The position numbers and the translations under genes were made by a program. Below the pieces are notes generated by a model. The model saw nothing but the letters and a program-made list of their open reading frames with translations. It was not told where the DNA came from and made no database searches. A stretch of 9,237 bases of DNA from an uncultured Gammaproteobacteria bacterium (GTDB taxonomy: Bacteria; Pseudomonadota; Gammaproteobacteria; SZUA-140): NCBI GenBank assembly GCA_945787585.1, contig CALZIG010000248.1:1-9237 (forward strand), in the 5' to 3' direction. Below are positions 7,202 through 9,237 of this stretch, one piece after another (the first letter of the stretch is position 1; every line of letters begins with the position of its first letter).

Positions 7202-9034
7202 ATGATTAGAGCTAAGCATTTGTTATTGATAATAATTGTCAGCTTTATCGCGGCATGTGAATCTAATAAAACATTATATATCCCAAGTTATTATGGGCCG
7301 CAGCTAGTCATTCAAGGCATAGGTGAGGCAGCGTTACCCGATTCGTCAATCTACCAAGGCGAGTTTAAGGATGGGCTGTTTCATGGAGCTGGTGTAATCA
7401 CCTGGGATAATAGTGATCGATACGAGGGTAGTTTTTCACAAGGACTATTACATGGCTTTGGTGTGCAAACGCTAAGTACGGGGAATATTTATCGAGGAGA
7501 ATTTAAGTATGGTTATTATTCAGGTCAAGGCGAGCTAGAATTTAAAGATGGAGATCGCTATCAAGGCACTTTTGAGAATAATGCCTTTAACGGTCTCGGT
7601 ATATATATGTTTGCATCGGGTGATCAATATCATGGAGAGTTTATTAATGGTAGTTTTAGTGGCGAAGGGAATATTACCTATGCCAGTGGTGATACCTACG
7701 AAGGTGATGTGAAGGATTGGATGCTGGATGGTGAAGGTGTCTATCTATTTTCATCGGGTAAAAAATATCATGGTATTTTTAAAACTGACCGCCCTGATGG
7801 AGAAATGGTGGTTGAGTATGAAGATGGTGACCGTTATGAAGGTGGTATGAATGACTGGGATCAGTTTCACGGGTATGGCCGCTACACCACATCAAGTGGC
7901 GATGTTTATGATGGTGAATTCAAAGATGGGTTAACCATCGGCAGTATGACTGTCATTAAAGCATCAGGTAAAGAAAAATATGAGGGTGAACTAAGGGATT
8001 GGCAATACCACGGGAAGGGCATTTTAACCACGACCACGGATGATCATTATGATGGTATGTTCGAATCTGGTCTCTATAATGGTCAAGGAAAATTAGTAGT
8101 TCCTGATGTTAGTACATATACCGGCGAATTTAATTATGGCCGCTATCAGGGGCAGGGAACGCTTGAATACACCAATAAACAGAGAAATGTGAGACTGGTA
8201 TCAGGTGAGTGGAAACGAGGGAAATATATTGGTGATGATGTCAGTCAATATGTACAAGATGGTATAGCACGACTAGATGCTGAAGCTATTCTTTTTGACC
8301 AGTCGCGCCAGGTAGATAGTGCTATTGATCGAGTTTCAGCTCAATTAACAGGCAAAACAGATCTGTTTTTTGTTAGTTTTGGGAGCCATGGCTCACAAGA
8401 TGTATTTATGAATGAAGTGATTCACGCATCAAATGTGATGGATGATCTTTATGGTGTCGGTGAAAAAACGGTAAACTTAGTTAATAATTATCAAACCTTG
8501 AATCAGTACCCATTGGCCACGACGAAAAATTTGCAGGCAGTATTAGCAGGTGTTGCTGAGAAAATGGATGTAGAAGAAGATCTGTTGTTTCTTTACCTTA
8601 CTAGCCATGGTTCTAAAGATCATCAGTTATCGGTTGAGCTGGGTGAGCTACCGTTACAAGAGGTAAGTTCAGGAGCGCTTAAACGACTGCTCGATGATTC
8701 AGGAATTAAATGGAAGGTGATTGTTGTTTCTGCATGTTATTCAGGCGGTTTTATTGATGTGCTGAAGGATGATTATAGTTTGATCATTACTTCTGCACGT
8801 GCTGATCGCGCTTCTTTTGGGTGCAGTAATGATGCTGAGCTAACTTATTTTGGAAGCGCTTTTTTTAAAGATTCATTGAAAGCGAGTGGCGACTTTATTC
8901 AGGCATTTCATTCTGCCACTAAAATTGTGGAGAAGAGAGAGCTAGCTAAGGAGTATAAACCTTCTATGCCGCAAATAAATTATGGTTTAAAAATAGAAGA
9001 GAAACTAAAGCAGCTCACAAGAAAATTACAGTAA
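7202..9034 (+). CDS. Predicted lipoprotein: MORN-repeat scaffold fused to a C13 (legumain-like) cysteine peptidase domain
   Basis: The 610-residue product begins with a lipoprotein signal (hydrophobic residues 7-18, lipobox IAAC with Cys19). Glu, not Asp, follows the cysteine, which fits release to the outer membrane. Residues 51-345 are about twelve MORN units of roughly 23 residues (pattern YxGEFKDGxxHGxGxxxxxxGD) plus a degenerate thirteenth. Residues about 380-600 match bacterial peptidase C13 proteins: DLFFVSFGSHGSQDVF, the catalytic His469 in YLTSHGSKDH, the catalytic Cys512 in VVSACYSGGFID, then ITSARADRASFGC and LTYFGSAFF. Both members of the dyad are intact, so activity is plausible. 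MORN repeats are known as scaffolds and lipid or protein binders; here they may hold the peptidase near its target at the envelope. The start has only a weak GGTGA site. Base use is AT-richer than parC. An IS256-type end lies about 80 bases downstream. The domain calls are firm; the biological role is unknown. Confidence 0.9.
   Translation: MIRAKHLLLIIIVSFIAACESNKTLYIPSYYGPQLVIQGIGEAALPDSSIYQGEFKDGLFHGAGVITWDNSDRYEGSFSQGLLHGFGVQTLSTGNIYRGEFKYGYYSGQGELEFKDGDRYQGTFENNAFNGLGIYMFASGDQYHGEFINGSFSGEGNITYASGDTYEGDVKDWMLDGEGVYLFSSGKKYHGIFKTDRPDGEMVVEYEDGDRYEGGMNDWDQFHGYGRYTTSSGDVYDGEFKDGLTIGSMTVIKASGKEKYEGELRDWQYHGKGILTTTTDDHYDGMFESGLYNGQGKLVVPDVSTYTGEFNYGRYQGQGTLEYTNKQRNVRLVSGEWKRGKYIGDDVSQYVQDGIARLDAEAILFDQSRQVDSAIDRVSAQLTGKTDLFFVSFGSHGSQDVFMNEVIHASNVMDDLYGVGEKTVNLVNNYQTLNQYPLATTKNLQAVLAGVAEKMDVEEDLLFLYLTSHGSKDHQLSVELGELPLQEVSSGALKRLLDDSGIKWKVIVVSACYSGGFIDVLKDDYSLIITSARADRASFGCSNDAELTYFGSAFFKDSLKASGDFIQAFHSATKIVEKRELAKEYKPSMPQINYGLKIEEKLKQLTRKLQ
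7352..8236 (+). repeat. MORN-repeat array inside the lipoprotein gene
   Basis: About twelve units of 69 bases (23 codons) begin at residue 51, where the first YQGEF occurs. Their starts are marked by a Y-x-G-E/S/T/D block (YQGEF, YEGSF, YRGEF, YQGTF, YHGEF, YEGDV, YHGIF, YEGGM, YDGEF, YEGEL, YDGMF, YTGEF), ending with a partial SGEWKRGKYIG at about 334-344. Units differ clearly in DNA, so the array is old rather than a recent expansion. Units seven to nine depart most from consensus (KTDRPDGEM, NDWDQFHGYG, KDGLTIGSM). Confidence 0.88.
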
Positions 9035-9116
9035 GCCCTTAGCGAACAAGATTGTATAAAGCTATCACTTTTTAATTGATCGATGTTGTATTTCTGCACG
9101 TCATTGCTACAAATTA

Positions 9117-9237
9117 GAGGCTGTAAATAATTCTGTGTAACTGCCCGCTTCAAATGTGAGGAGTTAACTGCTCCTCAAACATAATCATAAAATGATTCAT
9201 GGCCTCTTTCCAGTGTCTAATCGGCATGGTCCATTTC
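9117..9237 (-). mobile_element. End of an IS256-family insertion sequence, cut by the window edge
   Basis: The transposase tail at 9150-9237 is followed by about 33 bases (9117-9149) beginning GAGGCTGTAAATAATTCTG and continuing TGTAACTGCCCGC, which has the look and position of an IS256-family terminal inverted repeat. The exact outer base is uncertain by a few positions because the other end lies outside the window. Its 8-9 base target duplication cannot be tested here. The element sits about 80 bases beyond the MORN-C13 stop and is oriented towards it. Confidence 0.7.
9150..9237 (-). CDS. IS256-family (mutator-type) transposase, last 28 codons
   Basis: On the minus strand one frame reads KWTMPIRHWKEAMNHF, then MIMFEEQLTPHI and a TGA stop at 9152-9150. 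The start of the protein lies beyond the right edge. KWTMPI, followed by a conserved Trp, then a helix and a phenylalanine plus acidic residues, is the usual closing segment of IS256/mutator transposases, which cut and paste DNA with an upstream DDE site not visible here. The stop is followed at once by the putative inverted repeat, as expected for this family. The fragment is short, so the subgroup cannot be given and whether the full element is intact is unknown. Confidence 0.78.
   Translation of the reverse strand, partial: KWTMPIRHWKEAMNHFMIMFEEQLTPHI

Noticed and set aside
7352..8236. CRISPR or tandem DNA repeat array
   Set aside because: The periodicity is 69 bases and lies in an open frame; the units diverge in DNA but keep the MORN protein pattern, so it is a coding repeat.

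Overview
The window looks like chromosomal DNA of a gammaproteobacterium. The 3' part of parE and a complete parC (topoisomerase IV) closely match the Escherichia coli proteins along their motifs, and a DUF481/YdiY-like outer-membrane protein and a YedI/DUF808-type gene are also typical of that class. I cannot name the genus. The topoisomerase genes have a balanced, GC-leaning base use. The small barrel gene (707-1321) and the large MORN-repeat gene (7202-9034) are visibly more AT-rich, which suggests accessory genes in a core backbone.

Layout. 1-555: C-terminal part of ParE (+). 707-1321 and 1605-2318: two exported beta-barrel proteins on the minus strand, separated by a gap packed with hairpins. 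One is a perfect 13-bp stem; the others form a multi-hairpin element that looks like a dispersed intergenic repeat. 2492-4747: full-length ParC (+), reading away from the DUF481 gene. 4783-4807: a hairpin that can serve as a shared terminator for parC and the convergent gene at 4855-5853, an unrecognised 332-residue protein. 6099-7054: a DUF808/YedI membrane-protein gene (+) whose reading frame is interrupted twice, each time by what looks like one extra base. 7202-9034: a predicted lipoprotein with about twelve MORN repeats followed by a legumain-type (peptidase C13) domain with an intact His/Cys pair. 9117-9237: the end of an IS256-family insertion sequence, with the last 28 codons of its transposase on the minus strand, running off the window.

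How the genes relate. ParE and ParC are the two subunits of topoisomerase IV, here separated by the two minus-strand barrel genes. The remaining genes do not form an obvious operon: each has its own flanking spacer and the strands alternate. The most unusual item is the MORN-C13 lipoprotein, a possible surface or periplasmic cysteine peptidase on a repeat scaffold. The doubly frameshifted DUF808 gene and the unrecognised lysine-rich protein are the other points worth checking. I saw no tRNA, rRNA or CRISPR array.
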